A stretch of 64,000 nt of DNA from Mycolicibacterium iranicum (GCF_014190915.1 NZ_JACHVU010000001.1:124001-188000); one strand, 5' to 3'. Positions 52,129 through 61,925 are shown, counted from the stretch's first letter. Numbers and translations: made by a program. The notes: a model not told the origin generated them from the letters alone.

Positions 52129-53139
52129 TCACACCAGCGAAGCCTGCAGCGCGGTGTCGGCAGCCCGAAGGACCTCGGCAGCCACGGCGATCCCCTCGAT
52201 CTGCCCCAGCTCGACGTCCTCGTGCTCGATGTTGACCATCATGTCCGGGTCGACCTCGTGCAGGGCACGCAGGAACTCGGTCCAGTACGCGACATCGTGG
52301 CCCTTGCCGAGCGCGACGAAGTCCCACGCCGAGTTCTTCGGCCACTCGTTGGCCCACTCGTCCCCGCCCAGGTTGGTCCTCGGCTCCCCGGGGCCAAGAC
52401 GCCGAAAGCTGTTGTCCAGCACACCGTTGAGCGCTGCGTGTTCCGGGTTGATGCGGACGTCCTTCGCGGCGGCGTGCACCACGAGGCCGCCGAGGTGACG
52501 GACCACCGCGACCGGGTCCATCTGCTGCCAGAACAGATGGGACGCATCGAGTTCCACACCGATGTTCGTCGCCCCGGTGCGGTCGACGAGCTCGTGCACC
52601 GTGGCGCTGTTGAACACGAGATTCTGGGGATGCAGCTCCAGGGCGACCTTGACATCGCAGTCGCGGGCCATCCGGTCGGTCTCCCTCCAGAAGTCCGCCG
52701 CGATGCCCCACTGGTGATCCAGGACGTCCAACGCGGCGGAATTCCAGGCGTTGACAACCCAGTTGGGCCGTGCCCCGCCGGGCTCACCGGCCGGCAGGCC
52801 CGACATGGTGACGACGCGGTGCTGACCGAGCCGCTGCGCCAACCGGATCGACCGGTGCACGTCGGCGGCGTGGCGGGGACCGATCGCCGGGTCGGGATGC
52901 AGCGGGTTGCCGTTGCAGTTCAGCCCCGCGATCGACACACCGGTGCCCTCGAAGACCCCGATGAAGTCGTCGCGGGCGGCGTCGCTGACCAGGATGTCGT
53001 CGATGTTCGGCACGTGGACCGCGGGCAGGAAGCCACCCGTGTTGAGCTCGATCCCGGTCAGACCGAGGTCGGCGACGACCGAGAGCGCCTCGGACAGGGG
53101 ACGGTCGTGCAGGACGGCGTTGTAGAGCCCGAGCTTCAT
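52129..53139 (-). CDS. xylose-isomerase-like TIM-barrel sugar isomerase/epimerase
   Basis: A 336-residue protein of the AP-endonuclease-2/xylose-isomerase-like TIM barrel family. Barrel residues that usually hold the metal are visible in KVALELHPQN (Glu, His), IGVELDASHLFWQ (Glu, Asp, His) and VVHAAAKDVRI (His). Last gene of a five-gene operon with a sugar porter, a dehydrogenase and two further barrels. ATG 53139 has AAGGAGA at good spacing; ATG 53142 is too close to it. Substrate unknown, but an inosose or ketosugar fits the context. Confidence 0.82.
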   Translation of the reverse strand: MKLGLYNAVLHDRPLSEALSVVADLGLTGIELNTGGFLPAVHVPNIDDILVSDAARDDFIGVFEGTGVSIAGLNCNGNPLHPDPAIGPRHAADVHRSIRLAQRLGQHRVVTMSGLPAGEPGGARPNWVVNAWNSAALDVLDHQWGIAADFWRETDRMARDCDVKVALELHPQNLVFNSATVHELVDRTGATNIGVELDASHLFWQQMDPVAVVRHLGGLVVHAAAKDVRINPEHAALNGVLDNSFRRLGPGEPRTNLGGDEWANEWPKNSAWDFVALGKGHDVAYWTEFLRALHEVDPDMMVNIEHEDVELGQIEGIAVAAEVLRAADTALQASLV

Positions 53140-53174
53140 CATTCTCCTTGCCGCGGGTGCGTCACCGGTACTTG

Positions 53175-54047
53175 TCAGCGGTACTTGTTGACGTACTCCG
53201 TCATGGTCTTGAGCTGGTAGCGCGAGACATCGTGCGCTGCTTCGTCTTCGGCGAACACGCTGGAGACCATCACGGTGTCCTCGCGGTCGTAGAATCCGAG
53301 CTTGCCCAGGCCGGAGAAGAATTCGTCCCAGTCGACGTCACCGTCGCCGACCTTGAGGTGCTGGTGCACCCGTACCGGGTTGCCCGGCGGATTGGTGATG
53401 TAGCGCAGTCCGTGCGAGCGGTGGTGGTCCATGGAGTCGGCGACGTGGACCAGGCGCAGCTTGTCGCCTGCGGCTTCCATGATCTCGGACATGTTGCCGC
53501 CCATGTGGAAACTGTGGCACGCGACGTAGACCATGCCGATGTTCGGCGAGTTCACCCCGCGGATGATGCGCAGCGCCTCCAGCCCGTCCTCGACGAAGTC
53601 GTCGGGGTGGGGGTCGATGCGCACGTCGATGCCTTCGCGTTCGAAGATCGGCACGAGCTCTTCCATGGACCGGAAGAACGCACGCTCGGACTCCTCGGCC
53701 TTCTCCGGCCGGCCCGAGAACTCGGTGTTGATGACGTTCACGCCGAGGTCGACGGTGATCTGCACGACGCGCTTCCAGTTGCGCACCGCGGCCTCCCGCG
53801 CGTCCTCGTCCGGACCCGACCAGCGCAAAACCGGCAGGACCGAGGCGATCCCGACGCCGGCGTCGGCGCATGCCTTGCGGAACTTCGCGACCAGGTCGTC
53901 GTCGGCGCGGGGATGGTTGTAGAACGGGATGAAGTCCCGGTGCGGCGTCAGCTGCAGGTGCTCGTAACCCAGTTCGGCCACCAGAGCCGGGAATTCGAGC
54001 AGTGAGTGGTCGTGGTGGAACGGGGTCGGATCGAGGGCGATCTTCAT
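53175..54047 (-). CDS. sugar phosphate isomerase/epimerase (TIM barrel)
   Basis: A 290-residue TIM-barrel isomerase, only distantly similar to its two operon neighbours of the same fold. Candidate metal ligands are in INTEFSGRP (Glu), IDPHPDD (Asp, His), MVYVACHSFH (His) and LRLVHVADS (His). The start ATG 54047 lies one base from the stop of the upstream dehydrogenase gene, implying coupling. It probably acts on an intermediate produced by that dehydrogenase. The open frame beyond 54047 is a shadow. Confidence 0.82.
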   Translation of the reverse strand: MKIALDPTPFHHDHSLLEFPALVAELGYEHLQLTPHRDFIPFYNHPRADDDLVAKFRKACADAGVGIASVLPVLRWSGPDEDAREAAVRNWKRVVQITVDLGVNVINTEFSGRPEKAEESERAFFRSMEELVPIFEREGIDVRIDPHPDDFVEDGLEALRIIRGVNSPNIGMVYVACHSFHMGGNMSEIMEAAGDKLRLVHVADSMDHHRSHGLRYITNPPGNPVRVHQHLKVGDGDVDWDEFFSGLGKLGFYDREDTVMVSSVFAEDEAAHDVSRYQLKTMTEYVNKYR

Positions 54048-54048
54048 G

Positions 54049-55101
54049 TCAGGCTCCTGGGATCGAGGCGCGGTCGACCATCGTGACCGCGACGGGTTGT
54101 CCGGACTGCAGGGCCTGCACGCCCGCCTCGCAGACGGCGGTGGCGGCATACCCGTCCCATGCGGTGGGGCCGTCGACGTAGTTCCCGGTCTCAGCACCCC
54201 GGCGGACGGCGTCCACCCACCGCTGGATCTCGGTGTCGTAGGCGCGGCCGAACCGCTCCTTGAAGCTCGGGGTGATGGTTCCGCCCCACACCCCCGGCGC
54301 GCCCTTGCGCACCAGGCCGACGTCGAGTCCGATCATCGCGCTGCCCTTCTCGGCGACCAGCTCGGTGCGCACCTCGTAGGCGACGCCGGTGGTCACGAAC
54401 AGCTCGACGTCGACGTGCCTGCCGCCGGCTGTCTCCAGGATCGCGATCTGGGGGTCGAAGAGACCCTCCCGCGCCAGCGAATTCGGTTGCGGCTTCACGA
54501 TCTGGACCGAGGTGATCTCGTCGTCGAGCAGGAACCGCGTGACGTCGACCTCGTGGACCAGGGAATCGCGCACCGTCATCACCGAATCGAAGTGGTCGGG
54601 AACGGCGGGGTTGCGGTGCACACAGTGCAGCAGCAGCGGGGCGCCGAGCTCGCCACCGTCGATGAGTGCCTTCAGGTGGGCGTACTCGTCGTCGAAGCGG
54701 CGCATGAACCCGACCTGGATGAGCCGGGTCCCCAGTTCGGCCTCGCGGCGGACGACCTCCAGGGAGGTGTCGATGTCGGTGGTCAGCGGCTTCTCGCACA
54801 GGACGGGCTTGCGGTGCTCCAGGCAGGCGAGCAGCTGCTTCTCGTGGGTGGGCCCGGGCGTGGCGAGGACGACCGCGTCGACGGCGGGGTCGGCGATCGC
54901 TTCGAGCGGATCGGCGATGGCCCGGCAGCCGGGGATCGTGGCGGCCAGCTGCTCGGCCTTCTCCGTCACGTAGTCGTTGACGACGGCCACCCGCGCACCG
55001 GAGATGCGGGATCCGATGCGGGCCACGTGATCAGCACCCATGAGGCCGACACCGAGGACGGCGACACGCAGGTCTTGGTCAGACAGGTTGTGGTCAGGCA
55101 T
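54049..55101 (-). CDS. Gfo/Idh/MocA-family dehydrogenase (inositol 2-dehydrogenase-like)
   Basis: A 350-residue NAD(P)-dependent oxidoreductase. The Rossmann motif VAVLGVGLMGADHV, the diagnostic EKP (CEKPLTTD) that orders the cofactor, and the active-site block DSLVHEVDVTRFLL (Asp, His) are all present. IolG-type members oxidise myo- or scyllo-inositol to an inosose. The operon's sugar porter and IolE-like barrel make an inositol or related polyol plausible, but iolB, iolC and iolD are absent from the window. Confidence 0.87.
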   Translation of the reverse strand: MPDHNLSDQDLRVAVLGVGLMGADHVARIGSRISGARVAVVNDYVTEKAEQLAATIPGCRAIADPLEAIADPAVDAVVLATPGPTHEKQLLACLEHRKPVLCEKPLTTDIDTSLEVVRREAELGTRLIQVGFMRRFDDEYAHLKALIDGGELGAPLLLHCVHRNPAVPDHFDSVMTVRDSLVHEVDVTRFLLDDEITSVQIVKPQPNSLAREGLFDPQIAILETAGGRHVDVELFVTTGVAYEVRTELVAEKGSAMIGLDVGLVRKGAPGVWGGTITPSFKERFGRAYDTEIQRWVDAVRRGAETGNYVDGPTAWDGYAATAVCEAGVQALQSGQPVAVTMVDRASIPGA

Positions 55102-55113
55102 TGTCAGGATCTC

Positions 55114-56034
55114 CTAGCGGAAGGTCACGGACGGGACGCCACAGGACCCGAGGTAGTTGCGGGTGCGCTGGGCGATGGGCAGCGGGGCGTCGACCTCGCA
55201 GGGATACATGTCCTGCTCGACGATCGCGAACACGTCGATGCCGAGCTTCTCGACCTCGGCCAGAAGGGGCGGCATGTCCGGGATTCCGTGGGGAGGCTCG
55301 ATCATCGCGCCGAGCTTGACGGCCTCCCCGAAGGGCAGGTCCTCGGCCTCGACCTTGGCGCGCACCTCGGGATCGACCTGCTTGAGGTGCAGGTAGCCGA
55401 TGCGCTCCGGCGCGCGGCGGATGATCGCGATGTTGTCGCCCCCGCAGTAGGAGATGTGCCCGGTGTCCAGGCAGAGGTTGACGTGGGCGCCGTCGGTGCC
55501 GTCGAGGAAGCGGTACACGTTCTCCTCGGTGTCGACGTGCGAGTCGGCATGGGGATGGTATTGCGCACGCACGCCGTAGGTTTCGAACATCGCCTTGCCG
55601 AGCTCGTTCATGCCGCCGGTCTTGGCCGCCCACTGGTCGGGGGTGAGATCGCGGTTCTCGAGCACCTCGCCGGTCGCGGGGTCGCGCCACATCTCCGGGA
55701 TCACGACCACGTGCTTGCCACCGACCGCGGCGGTCAGCTTGGCGACGTCCTCGATCTGCTTCCACACCGAGTTCCAGGCGTCGTCCCCGCGAGAGGTGGA
55801 CTGGTGCAGGTGCTCGAACACCGTTCCGGCCGAGAGCTTCAGACCGCGGGCGGCGAGTTCGTCGGACAGCTGCGCGGGATCGGTCGGCAGGTATCCGTAG
55901 GGACCCAGCTCGATCCACTCGTAGCCGGACGCGGCGACCTCGTCGAGGAACCGCGTGTAGGGCGTCTGCTGCGGATCGTCGGGAAACCACACACCCCACG
56001 AGTCGGGGGCGGAGCCAACGCGAATGGTGGTCAT
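55114..56034 (-). CDS. IolE/IolI-like TIM-barrel isomerase or dehydratase
   Basis: A 306-residue protein whose N-terminus (RVGSAPDSWGVWFPDDPQQTPYTRFLDEVAASGYEWIELGPYGYLP) closely follows 2-keto-myo-inositol dehydratase/isomerase proteins. Metal-ligand candidates occur in YHPHADSHVDTEE, CLDTGHISYCGGD and YLHLKQVD. It would convert the inosose made by the neighbouring dehydrogenase. Its start overlaps the transporter stop (ATGA). Confidence 0.85.
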   Translation of the reverse strand: MTTIRVGSAPDSWGVWFPDDPQQTPYTRFLDEVAASGYEWIELGPYGYLPTDPAQLSDELAARGLKLSAGTVFEHLHQSTSRGDDAWNSVWKQIEDVAKLTAAVGGKHVVVIPEMWRDPATGEVLENRDLTPDQWAAKTGGMNELGKAMFETYGVRAQYHPHADSHVDTEENVYRFLDGTDGAHVNLCLDTGHISYCGGDNIAIIRRAPERIGYLHLKQVDPEVRAKVEAEDLPFGEAVKLGAMIEPPHGIPDMPPLLAEVEKLGIDVFAIVEQDMYPCEVDAPLPIAQRTRNYLGSCGVPSVTFR

Positions 56035-57449
56035 GCAGGGGTCCTTTCGGTGACAGACGCCGCGAGGCCCTCGGCTTCGAGACGTTCTTCGAGTTCTTCC
56101 AGGGTGGTGCCCTTGGTCTCAGGCACCGTCCGGTGCACGAAGACGAAGGACGCGATGTTGACGACGACGAACAGGGCGAAGGTGCCCGTGGAACCCAGCG
56201 CGTCGTTGAGCAGCGGGAACAGGAACGAGATGACCGCGTTGGTACACCACAGCACGAAAACCGCGATGCCCATGGCGAATCCGCGCACCGACAGCGGGAA
56301 GATCTCCGAGAGCAGCAGCCAGACGCAGGTTCCGATGAACATCTGCACGAACCCCACGAAGAGCACCATGCAGCCGAGGATCACGTAGCTGCGCGTGGTG
56401 CTCTCCGACATCAGGAAGGTCGCGGCGAGCGCGGCCTGAGATGCCGCGACACCGGCGAAACCGATCAGCAGCATGGTCCGGCGGCCGACGAAGCCGAGCA
56501 GGACGATGCCGATGATGGTGGTGATCACCGAGGTGACGCCGACGGCGATCGTGGCGATCAGTGCGGCGCTCACGCCGAGGCCACTCTGCTCCAGGATCGT
56601 CGGCGCGTAGTAGTTGACGGTGTTGATTCCGGTGGCCTGCTGCACGATCGCGAGCCCGCAACCGATCAGCACGATCCGGCGGATCCACGGCACGTCGCGG
56701 ATCACGGTGAACGGCGTGGTCCTCGTCTTGAGCATGTGGTTGGTGTGGTCCACGACGATCGCGTACTCGGCGTCGGCCTCGCTCGGGGTCCGGCTCAGCG
56801 ACAGCACGGTGCGGGCTTCGGGGAGCCGGCCCTTGAGGGCGTACCAGCGCGGGGAGTCGGGCAGCACCATCATCCCGATCAGCAGGGCCACTGCGGGCAC
56901 CGCCGCGACGGCCAGCATCGTGCGCCACACGTGCGGGTCGTGGATCAGGTGGTCGAGCAGCGCGTTGGTCGCGAAGGCCAGCATCTGACCGGTGACGATC
57001 ATCAGTTCGTTGATGGTCACCATGCGCCCACGCCGGTCCGCCGGCGCCATCTCGGCCAGGTAGAGGGGGCACGTCACGGCGGCGGCGCCGACGCCGAGCC
57101 CCAGCACGATGCGGGCGGCGACCATGATCTGGACGTTGGGGGCCAGGGCGCAGCCGATCGCCCCGACGAGGAACAGGCCCGCGCAGATGAGCAGGGTGCG
57201 CTTACGCCCGAGCCGGTCGGCGACGCGGCCGCCGAACAGCGCGCCGAAGGCCGCACCGGGGAACAGCAGGGAGCTCACGACCGTGGCCTCGCCGAAGGAG
57301 GACAGCGCCAGGTCGTCCTTCATGTACAGCAGCGCGCCGGAGATGACACCGGTGTCGTAGCCGAACAGCAGGCCACCGAGGGTGGCGATGACGGTGAGTT
57401 TCGTCAGGAAGCGGCCCGAGGATCTGTCGGGCGAGGCGTGTGTGGACAC
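56031..57449 (-). CDS. MFS sugar porter (IolT-type polyol/inositol transporter)
   Basis: A 472-residue twelve-helix sugar porter. Family signatures are GGLLFGYDTGVISGALL, GGRVADRLGRKRTLL, PADRRGRMVTINE, PDSPRWYALKGR, QQATGINTVNYYAPTIL and VPETKGTTLEELEE. It is the first gene of the polyol operon and faces the LacI gene across a 108-bp region containing a 16-bp palindrome 18 bp from its start. GTG 57449 is the start. Inositol is the likeliest substrate by similarity, but related sugars cannot be excluded. Confidence 0.9.
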   Translation of the reverse strand: MSTHASPDRSSGRFLTKLTVIATLGGLLFGYDTGVISGALLYMKDDLALSSFGEATVVSSLLFPGAAFGALFGGRVADRLGRKRTLLICAGLFLVGAIGCALAPNVQIMVAARIVLGLGVGAAAVTCPLYLAEMAPADRRGRMVTINELMIVTGQMLAFATNALLDHLIHDPHVWRTMLAVAAVPAVALLIGMMVLPDSPRWYALKGRLPEARTVLSLSRTPSEADAEYAIVVDHTNHMLKTRTTPFTVIRDVPWIRRIVLIGCGLAIVQQATGINTVNYYAPTILEQSGLGVSAALIATIAVGVTSVITTIIGIVLLGFVGRRTMLLIGFAGVAASQAALAATFLMSESTTRSYVILGCMVLFVGFVQMFIGTCVWLLLSEIFPLSVRGFAMGIAVFVLWCTNAVISFLFPLLNDALGSTGTFALFVVVNIASFVFVHRTVPETKGTTLEELEERLEAEGLAASVTERTPA

Positions 57450-57467
57450 GGGTACCTCGTTTCTCGA

Positions 57468-57483
57468 ACTAACGCGCGTTAGT
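57468..57483. promoter_or_regulatory. 16-bp perfect palindrome ACTAACGCGCGTTAGT (LacI-type operator)
   Basis: The palindrome has a central CG typical of LacI-family operators. An imperfect second copy of the core (TAACGCGCGTA) follows at about 57484-57494. It is placed to control the porter operon and the divergent regulator. Confidence 0.75.
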
Positions 57484-57557
57484 AACGCGCGTAAGGTCTA
57501 CTATGAACCGCGCTCGGCGAATGTGTCAACCGTCACTCCACCGAAGGCAGGAACACC

Positions 57558-58601
57558 GTGAGCACACCCCGACGGCGGCGTACCAACGGCGCGCCCCGGA
57601 GACCGACGATGGCCGACGTCGCCGAGCGCGCGGGGGTGTCGCGCACGCTGGTGTCGTTCATCCTCGACGGCAAACCGGGCGCCAGCGACGAGACGAGGCA
57701 GCGGGTGCTGGCCATCGCCGACGAGATCGGGTACCGCCCCGACTCGGCGGCGCGACTGCTCGCCCAGGGCCGCAGCCGCACCCTCGGCGTGATGAGTGAC
57801 ATCCGTCAGTTGTTCGAGGCGGAGCTCGTCACCCACATCTACCCTGCCGCAGAGCATCTGGGTTACGAGGTGCTGCTGTCGGCGAACCTGCCCGACCGCA
57901 GCGAGGCCGCGGTCACCGAGTCCCTGCTCAGCCACCGCTGCGGGGCCCTGATCCTGCTCGGACCCAAGGCCGACGACGAGTTCTTCGCCGGATTGGCCTC
58001 CCGGGTGCCCGTCGTGGTGGCGTGCCGGAGACTGACCGGCCTGGACGGGGAGTCGCCGCTGGCCACCGTTCGCACCAACGACGCCAAGGGAATCCGGCAG
58101 GCGGTCGACTACCTCGTCGGCCTCGGGCACCGCAGCATCCACCACGTCGACGGGGGCAAGGACCCCGGTTCGGCCGACAGGCTGCGCGCCTATCGGGCGG
58201 CCATGCGTGCGCACGGCCTGGCCGAGGAGATCGCGGTCATCGCCGGCGCCCACAACGAGGAGGCCGGCGCGGCCGCGGCGCGAGCGATGCTGGCGGCGCC
58301 CGCCCTGCCCACCGCGGTGCTGGCCGGCAACGACCGGTGCGCCCTGGGCATCCTTGACGTGTTCACCCGGGCCGGTGTCGACGTTCCCGGGCAGGTGTCG
58401 CTGATGGGGTACGACGACAGCCGGCTCTCGGAGAACCCCCGCATCGACCTGACGACGATCCACCAGGACGCCCACGAGATCGCGCGCAACGCGGTCGAAC
58501 TCGCCGTGCAGATGCTCGTCGACGGACCGTCGCGCGCCTCCGACGTCGTGCTGGAGCCGACGCTGATCGTGCGCGGCACCACCGGCCCGCCGCACCGCTG
58601 A
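57558..58601 (+). CDS. LacI-family transcriptional regulator
   Basis: A 347-residue repressor. The helix-turn-helix and hinge read TMADVAERAGVSRTLVSFILDGKPGASDETRQRVLAIADEIGYRPDSAAR, followed by the sugar-binding domain and C-terminal TTIHQDAHEIARNAVELAVQMLVDG. It is divergent from the porter operon and shares the palindrome at 57468. The start is GTG 57558, with GCAGGA upstream. The inducer is probably the imported polyol or a metabolite of it. Confidence 0.9.
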   Translation: MSTPRRRRTNGAPRRPTMADVAERAGVSRTLVSFILDGKPGASDETRQRVLAIADEIGYRPDSAARLLAQGRSRTLGVMSDIRQLFEAELVTHIYPAAEHLGYEVLLSANLPDRSEAAVTESLLSHRCGALILLGPKADDEFFAGLASRVPVVVACRRLTGLDGESPLATVRTNDAKGIRQAVDYLVGLGHRSIHHVDGGKDPGSADRLRAYRAAMRAHGLAEEIAVIAGAHNEEAGAAAARAMLAAPALPTAVLAGNDRCALGILDVFTRAGVDVPGQVSLMGYDDSRLSENPRIDLTTIHQDAHEIARNAVELAVQMLVDGPSRASDVVLEPTLIVRGTTGPPHR

Positions 58602-58721
58602 CGCTCGCGACATTTGCTGAAAGCCGGCCGGGGCGTGTCCTTCCCGTCCCGGCGCACGGCGGCGGGGCCGGCCGCCACCCGGCAATCGGCCCAATCCACA
58701 CCGCGGAAACCGGGGCGACCG

Positions 58722-58727
58722 TACGCT
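58722..58727 (+). promoter_or_regulatory. -10 element TACGCT, leaderless
   Basis: TACGCT lies 7 nt before ATG 58735. The remaining 133-bp gap holds no gene. Confidence 0.5.
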
Positions 58728-58734
58728 TGCGCGA

Positions 58735-60162
58735 ATGAACCGGCTATCCAGTGTCGATGCGGCCTTCTGGTTCGCTGAAAACCTGAAATGGCACATGCAC
58801 ATCGGCGCGCTGGCCGTCTGCGATCCCACCGACGCCCCGGATTTCAGCTTTCAGAAGGTGCGGGATCTGATCGCCGGCAGGCTCAACGAACTCCCGCAGC
58901 TCCGCTGGCGGGTCGAGGGCGCGCCGCTGGGACTGGACCGGCCGTACTTCGTCGAGGACGACGACATCGACGTGGACTTCCACATCCGCCGCATCGCGGT
59001 GCCCTCGCCCGGCGGTCGCACCGAGTTCGACGAGCTGGTCGGCCGGTTGATGTCCTACAAGCTGGACCGGTCGAAGCCCCTGTGGGAGCTGTGGTTCATC
59101 GAGGGCCTGGAGAACGGCCGCGTCGCGATCGTCACCAAGATGCACCACGCGATCGTCGACGGCGTGTCCGGCGCCGGCATCAGCGAGATCCTGCTCGATG
59201 TCACCCCGGAACCGCGTCCGCCCGCCGCGGACGTGAGCCGCTCGCTGATCGGGGTCAAACCTCCCCGCCGTGAGGTGCAGGCGGTCAACGGTCTGGTCAA
59301 CGTGTGGGTCAAGACGCCGTACCGGATCGCGCGGCTGGTCCAGCAGACGGTGCGCCAGCAGATCGCCGTGCGCGGTATCGACAACAAGCCTCCGCGATAC
59401 TTCGACGCGCCGAAAGTCCGCTTCAACGCGCCCATCTCACCGCATCGCCGCGTCGCGGGCGCCAGCGTTCCGCTCGACCGCGTCAAGGCCGTCAAGAAGT
59501 CGTTCGACGTCAAGATCAACGACGTGGTGCTGGCGCTGGTGTCGGGTGCGCTGCGCAACTACCTCAAGAAGCACGGCGAGCTGCCGGCCAAGTCGCTCGT
59601 CTCGCAGGTTCCGGTGTCGACGCGTTCGGAGGCCGACGACACGGTCGGGAACCAGGTCAGCGCGATGACCGTGGTGCTCGCGACCGACGTCGCCGATCCC
59701 GCGGAGCGGATCAAGGCCATCTACGCCTACACCCAGGGCGCCAAGGAGATGACGAAAGCCCTTACCGCGCATCAGATCATGGGCTACACGCAGACGACGC
59801 CACCCGGGTTGCTCGCGCTGGCCTCGCGTGCCTACGCCGCCAGCGGGATCGGCCGCAACATCGCGCCGATGAACCTGGTCATCAGTAACGTTCCCGGACC
59901 CGATTTCCCCCTGTACCTGGGCGGCGCGCGGGTCGAACGCCTGATGCCGATGGGGCCGCTTCTCTTCGACGTCGCCCTCAACGTCACGTGCTTCAGCTAT
60001 TGCGGCTCGGTCGATTTCGGCTTCATCACCACGCCCGAGACCGCCGCCGACATCGCCGATCTGGCCGATCAGATCGAGCCCGCACTCCACGACCTCGAGG
60101 TCGCGGCCGGGCTCGTCGAGGACACCTCGGGCCGGCCGCCCCGCAAGCGCGGCCGCCCCTAG
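58735..60162 (+). CDS. wax ester synthase / diacylglycerol acyltransferase (WS/DGAT)
   Basis: A 475-residue acyltransferase. The active-site motif HHAIVDG is at residues 137-143, and the second family motif region ends in [16 protein letters not shown]. The N-terminus [15 protein letters not shown] and the C-terminal [15 protein letters not shown] segment fit the mycobacterial Tgs family. It would make triacylglycerol or wax esters from acyl-CoA. Which of the many paralogues it is cannot be told. Confidence 0.9.
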   Translation: MNRLSSVDAAFWFAENLKWHMHIGALAVCDPTDAPDFSFQKVRDLIAGRLNELPQLRWRVEGAPLGLDRPYFVEDDDIDVDFHIRRIAVPSPGGRTEFDELVGRLMSYKLDRSKPLWELWFIEGLENGRVAIVTKMHHAIVDGVSGAGISEILLDVTPEPRPPAADVSRSLIGVKPPRREVQAVNGLVNVWVKTPYRIARLVQQTVRQQIAVRGIDNKPPRYFDAPKVRFNAPISPHRRVAGASVPLDRVKAVKKSFDVKINDVVLALVSGALRNYLKKHGELPAKSLVSQVPVSTRSEADDTVGNQVSAMTVVLATDVADPAERIKAIYAYTQGAKEMTKALTAHQIMGYTQTTPPGLLALASRAYAASGIGRNIAPMNLVISNVPGPDFPLYLGGARVERLMPMGPLLFDVALNVTCFSYCGSVDFGFITTPETAADIADLADQIEPALHDLEVAAGLVEDTSGRPPRKRGRP

Positions 60163-60165
60163 CCG

Positions 60166-61248
60166 TCAGCCTGCGAGAGCATCCACGACGGCGGTGCCGA
60201 AATCCTCGGTGCCGCAGGTGCCCCCGAGATCGGGCGTCGTGACGCCGGCCGCCACCGTCCGGGCGACGGCCTCGTCGATACGCTGCGCCGCGTCGACCGG
60301 CACCGCATCGTCACCGCGCTCACCCAGCCAACGCAGAAGCATGCTCGCCGACAGGATCATCGCGATCGGGTTGGCCACGTCGCGTCCGGCGATGTCCGGG
60401 GCCGAACCGTGCGCCGCCTGCGCCATGGCTTTGTCCCGCGAGGCGTTGATCGACGGTGCGATACCCAGGGAGCCGGCCAGTTCGCCGGTGAGATCGGAGA
60501 GGATGTCGCCGAACATGTTCTCGGCGACGATCACGTCGAAGTGATCCGCGCGGCGCACCAGATGTGCTGCGAGAGCATCGATGTGATAGTCGTCGACGTC
60601 GACGTCGGGATACTCGGCCGCGACGCGCCGGCAGGTGTCGAGGAACAACCCCATGGTCAGCCGCAGGACATTCGCCTTGTGCACCACCGTGACTCGCCGG
60701 CTGCGGGTTCTGGCGAGGTCGAAGGCCACCCGTGCGATGCGCTCGACGCCGGAGCGGGTGACGATCCCCATCGCGATCGCCGTGTCGGGGTCGGGCATGA
60801 ACTCGCCGGTGCCCGCGAACGTGTTGCGGTCGGCGTAGAACCCCTCGGTGTTCTCCCGCACGATCACCAGATCGGTTCCGGGAACGACCGCTCGCGCCCC
60901 GGGGAAGGACCTGGCCGGACGGATGTTGGCGAACAACCCGAAGTGCTTCCGGATGGCCCCGCTGGGATTGAGTTGCGACGCGAACGGTTCGGGGTAGGCC
61001 GCGTTGTCGTGCGGGCCGAGCAGCCAGCCGTCCATCCCCTCCAGCGCCTCCACGGTCTGACTCGGCAGGGGGCTGCCGTGCTCGGGGATCGCCGACGCGC
61101 CCACCGGCAGCAGGACCCAGTCCGGTCTCGAACCGCCGGCCGCGGACAGCGCCGCGTCGACCACACGGACGGCCACCGGCACGATCTCGGGCCCGATTCC
61201 GTCACCCAGCATGAGTCCCAGTCGGGGAGCGCCAGTCACGCCGCCCAT
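60166..61248 (-). CDS. isocitrate/isopropylmalate dehydrogenase-family enzyme (tartrate dehydrogenase-like)
   Basis: A 360-residue beta-decarboxylating dehydrogenase. Family landmarks are GLMLGDGIGPEIVP at the N-terminus, the substrate-binding NTEGFYA (ENTEGFYADRN), VTVVHKANVLR and the metal-binding NMFGDILSDLTGELAGSLGIAPS. Substrate (isocitrate, homoisocitrate, tartrate or isopropylmalate) is not decided by these motifs, and no leu or TCA genes are adjacent. Start ATG 61248 or GTG 61239; neither has ideal spacing. Confidence 0.85.
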   Translation of the reverse strand: MGGVTGAPRLGLMLGDGIGPEIVPVAVRVVDAALSAAGGSRPDWVLLPVGASAIPEHGSPLPSQTVEALEGMDGWLLGPHDNAAYPEPFASQLNPSGAIRKHFGLFANIRPARSFPGARAVVPGTDLVIVRENTEGFYADRNTFAGTGEFMPDPDTAIAMGIVTRSGVERIARVAFDLARTRSRRVTVVHKANVLRLTMGLFLDTCRRVAAEYPDVDVDDYHIDALAAHLVRRADHFDVIVAENMFGDILSDLTGELAGSLGIAPSINASRDKAMAQAAHGSAPDIAGRDVANPIAMILSASMLLRWLGERGDDAVPVDAAQRIDEAVARTVAAGVTTPDLGGTCGTEDFGTAVVDALAG

Positions 61249-61304
61249 CCTCGCACCCGCCAGCGACCGGGCACCGCTGTGAGTCGCACTGCCACAATGG
61301 AACG

Positions 61305-61883
61305 ATGGACGGCGCCGACCAACCCAGCCTGCGGGAGCGCAAGAAGACGCGCACCCGCGAGACGGTCCGCCGCGAGGCATTCCGCTTGTTCCAGCTCAAC
61401 GGCTATGCGCAGACCACCATCGACCAGATCGCCGAGGCCGCGGACGTCTCGCCCCGCACCTTCTTCCGGTACTTCCCGACCAAGGAATCGGTGCTGTTCT
61501 CCGACGATCTGTTCAGCCCGATCATCGACGAGTTCCTCGCCGCACCGGCGGACCTGTCGCCGGTGGCCGCCTACCGGCATGCCGCTGCGCAAGTGTTCGC
61601 CGCCATGGCGGGCCCCGACTACGAATACATCATCGCCCGTCAGAAGCTGCTGTACTCCCTGCCCGAGGCCAAAGGCGCGCTGTGGAACGAACACGTCGGC
61701 GCGATCCGGGTCCTGACCACCGCGATGGCCCAGCGGCTCGACCGGCCCGCCGACGACTACCAGTTACGGGTGATCGCCGGCGCCATCATCGGTGTCTTCC
61801 TGGCGGCCTCCGACGGCGCCCCGATGTCGGGCGAAGCGTTCCTCGACGCGCTCGACCTGCTGGACCAGGGCCTGCCCCAGTAA
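61305..61883 (+). CDS. TetR-family transcriptional regulator
   Basis: A 192-residue repressor. The helix-turn-helix is QTTIDQIAEAADVSPRTFFRYFPTKESVLF near residues 36-65, and the C-terminal part is of the mycofactocin-associated/general TetR type. It lies 42 bp before the amidohydrolase and is read in the same direction, so the TTACAGTAA site between them may be its operator. Confidence 0.87.
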   Translation: MDGADQPSLRERKKTRTRETVRREAFRLFQLNGYAQTTIDQIAEAADVSPRTFFRYFPTKESVLFSDDLFSPIIDEFLAAPADLSPVAAYRHAAAQVFAAMAGPDYEYIIARQKLLYSLPEAKGALWNEHVGAIRVLTTAMAQRLDRPADDYQLRVIAGAIIGVFLAASDGAPMSGEAFLDALDLLDQGLPQ

Positions 61884-61907
61884 GACCCGTAGCCGCTACC
61901 GTTGGCA

Positions 61908-61919
61908 TTACAGTAAGGT
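61908..61919 (+). promoter_or_regulatory. TTACAGTAA dyad overlapping a leaderless -10 (TAAGGT)
   Basis: TTAC-A-GTAA at 61908-61916 overlaps TAAGGT (61914-61919), which lies 6 nt before ATG 61926. A repressor bound here would cover the promoter of the amidohydrolase. Confidence 0.5.
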
Positions 61920-61925
61920 AGCCGC

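Noticed and set aside
54046..56388. 780-codon plus-strand open frame
   Set aside because: Shadow of the polyol operon genes on the minus strand; composition is repetitive Val/Asp/Gly/His.
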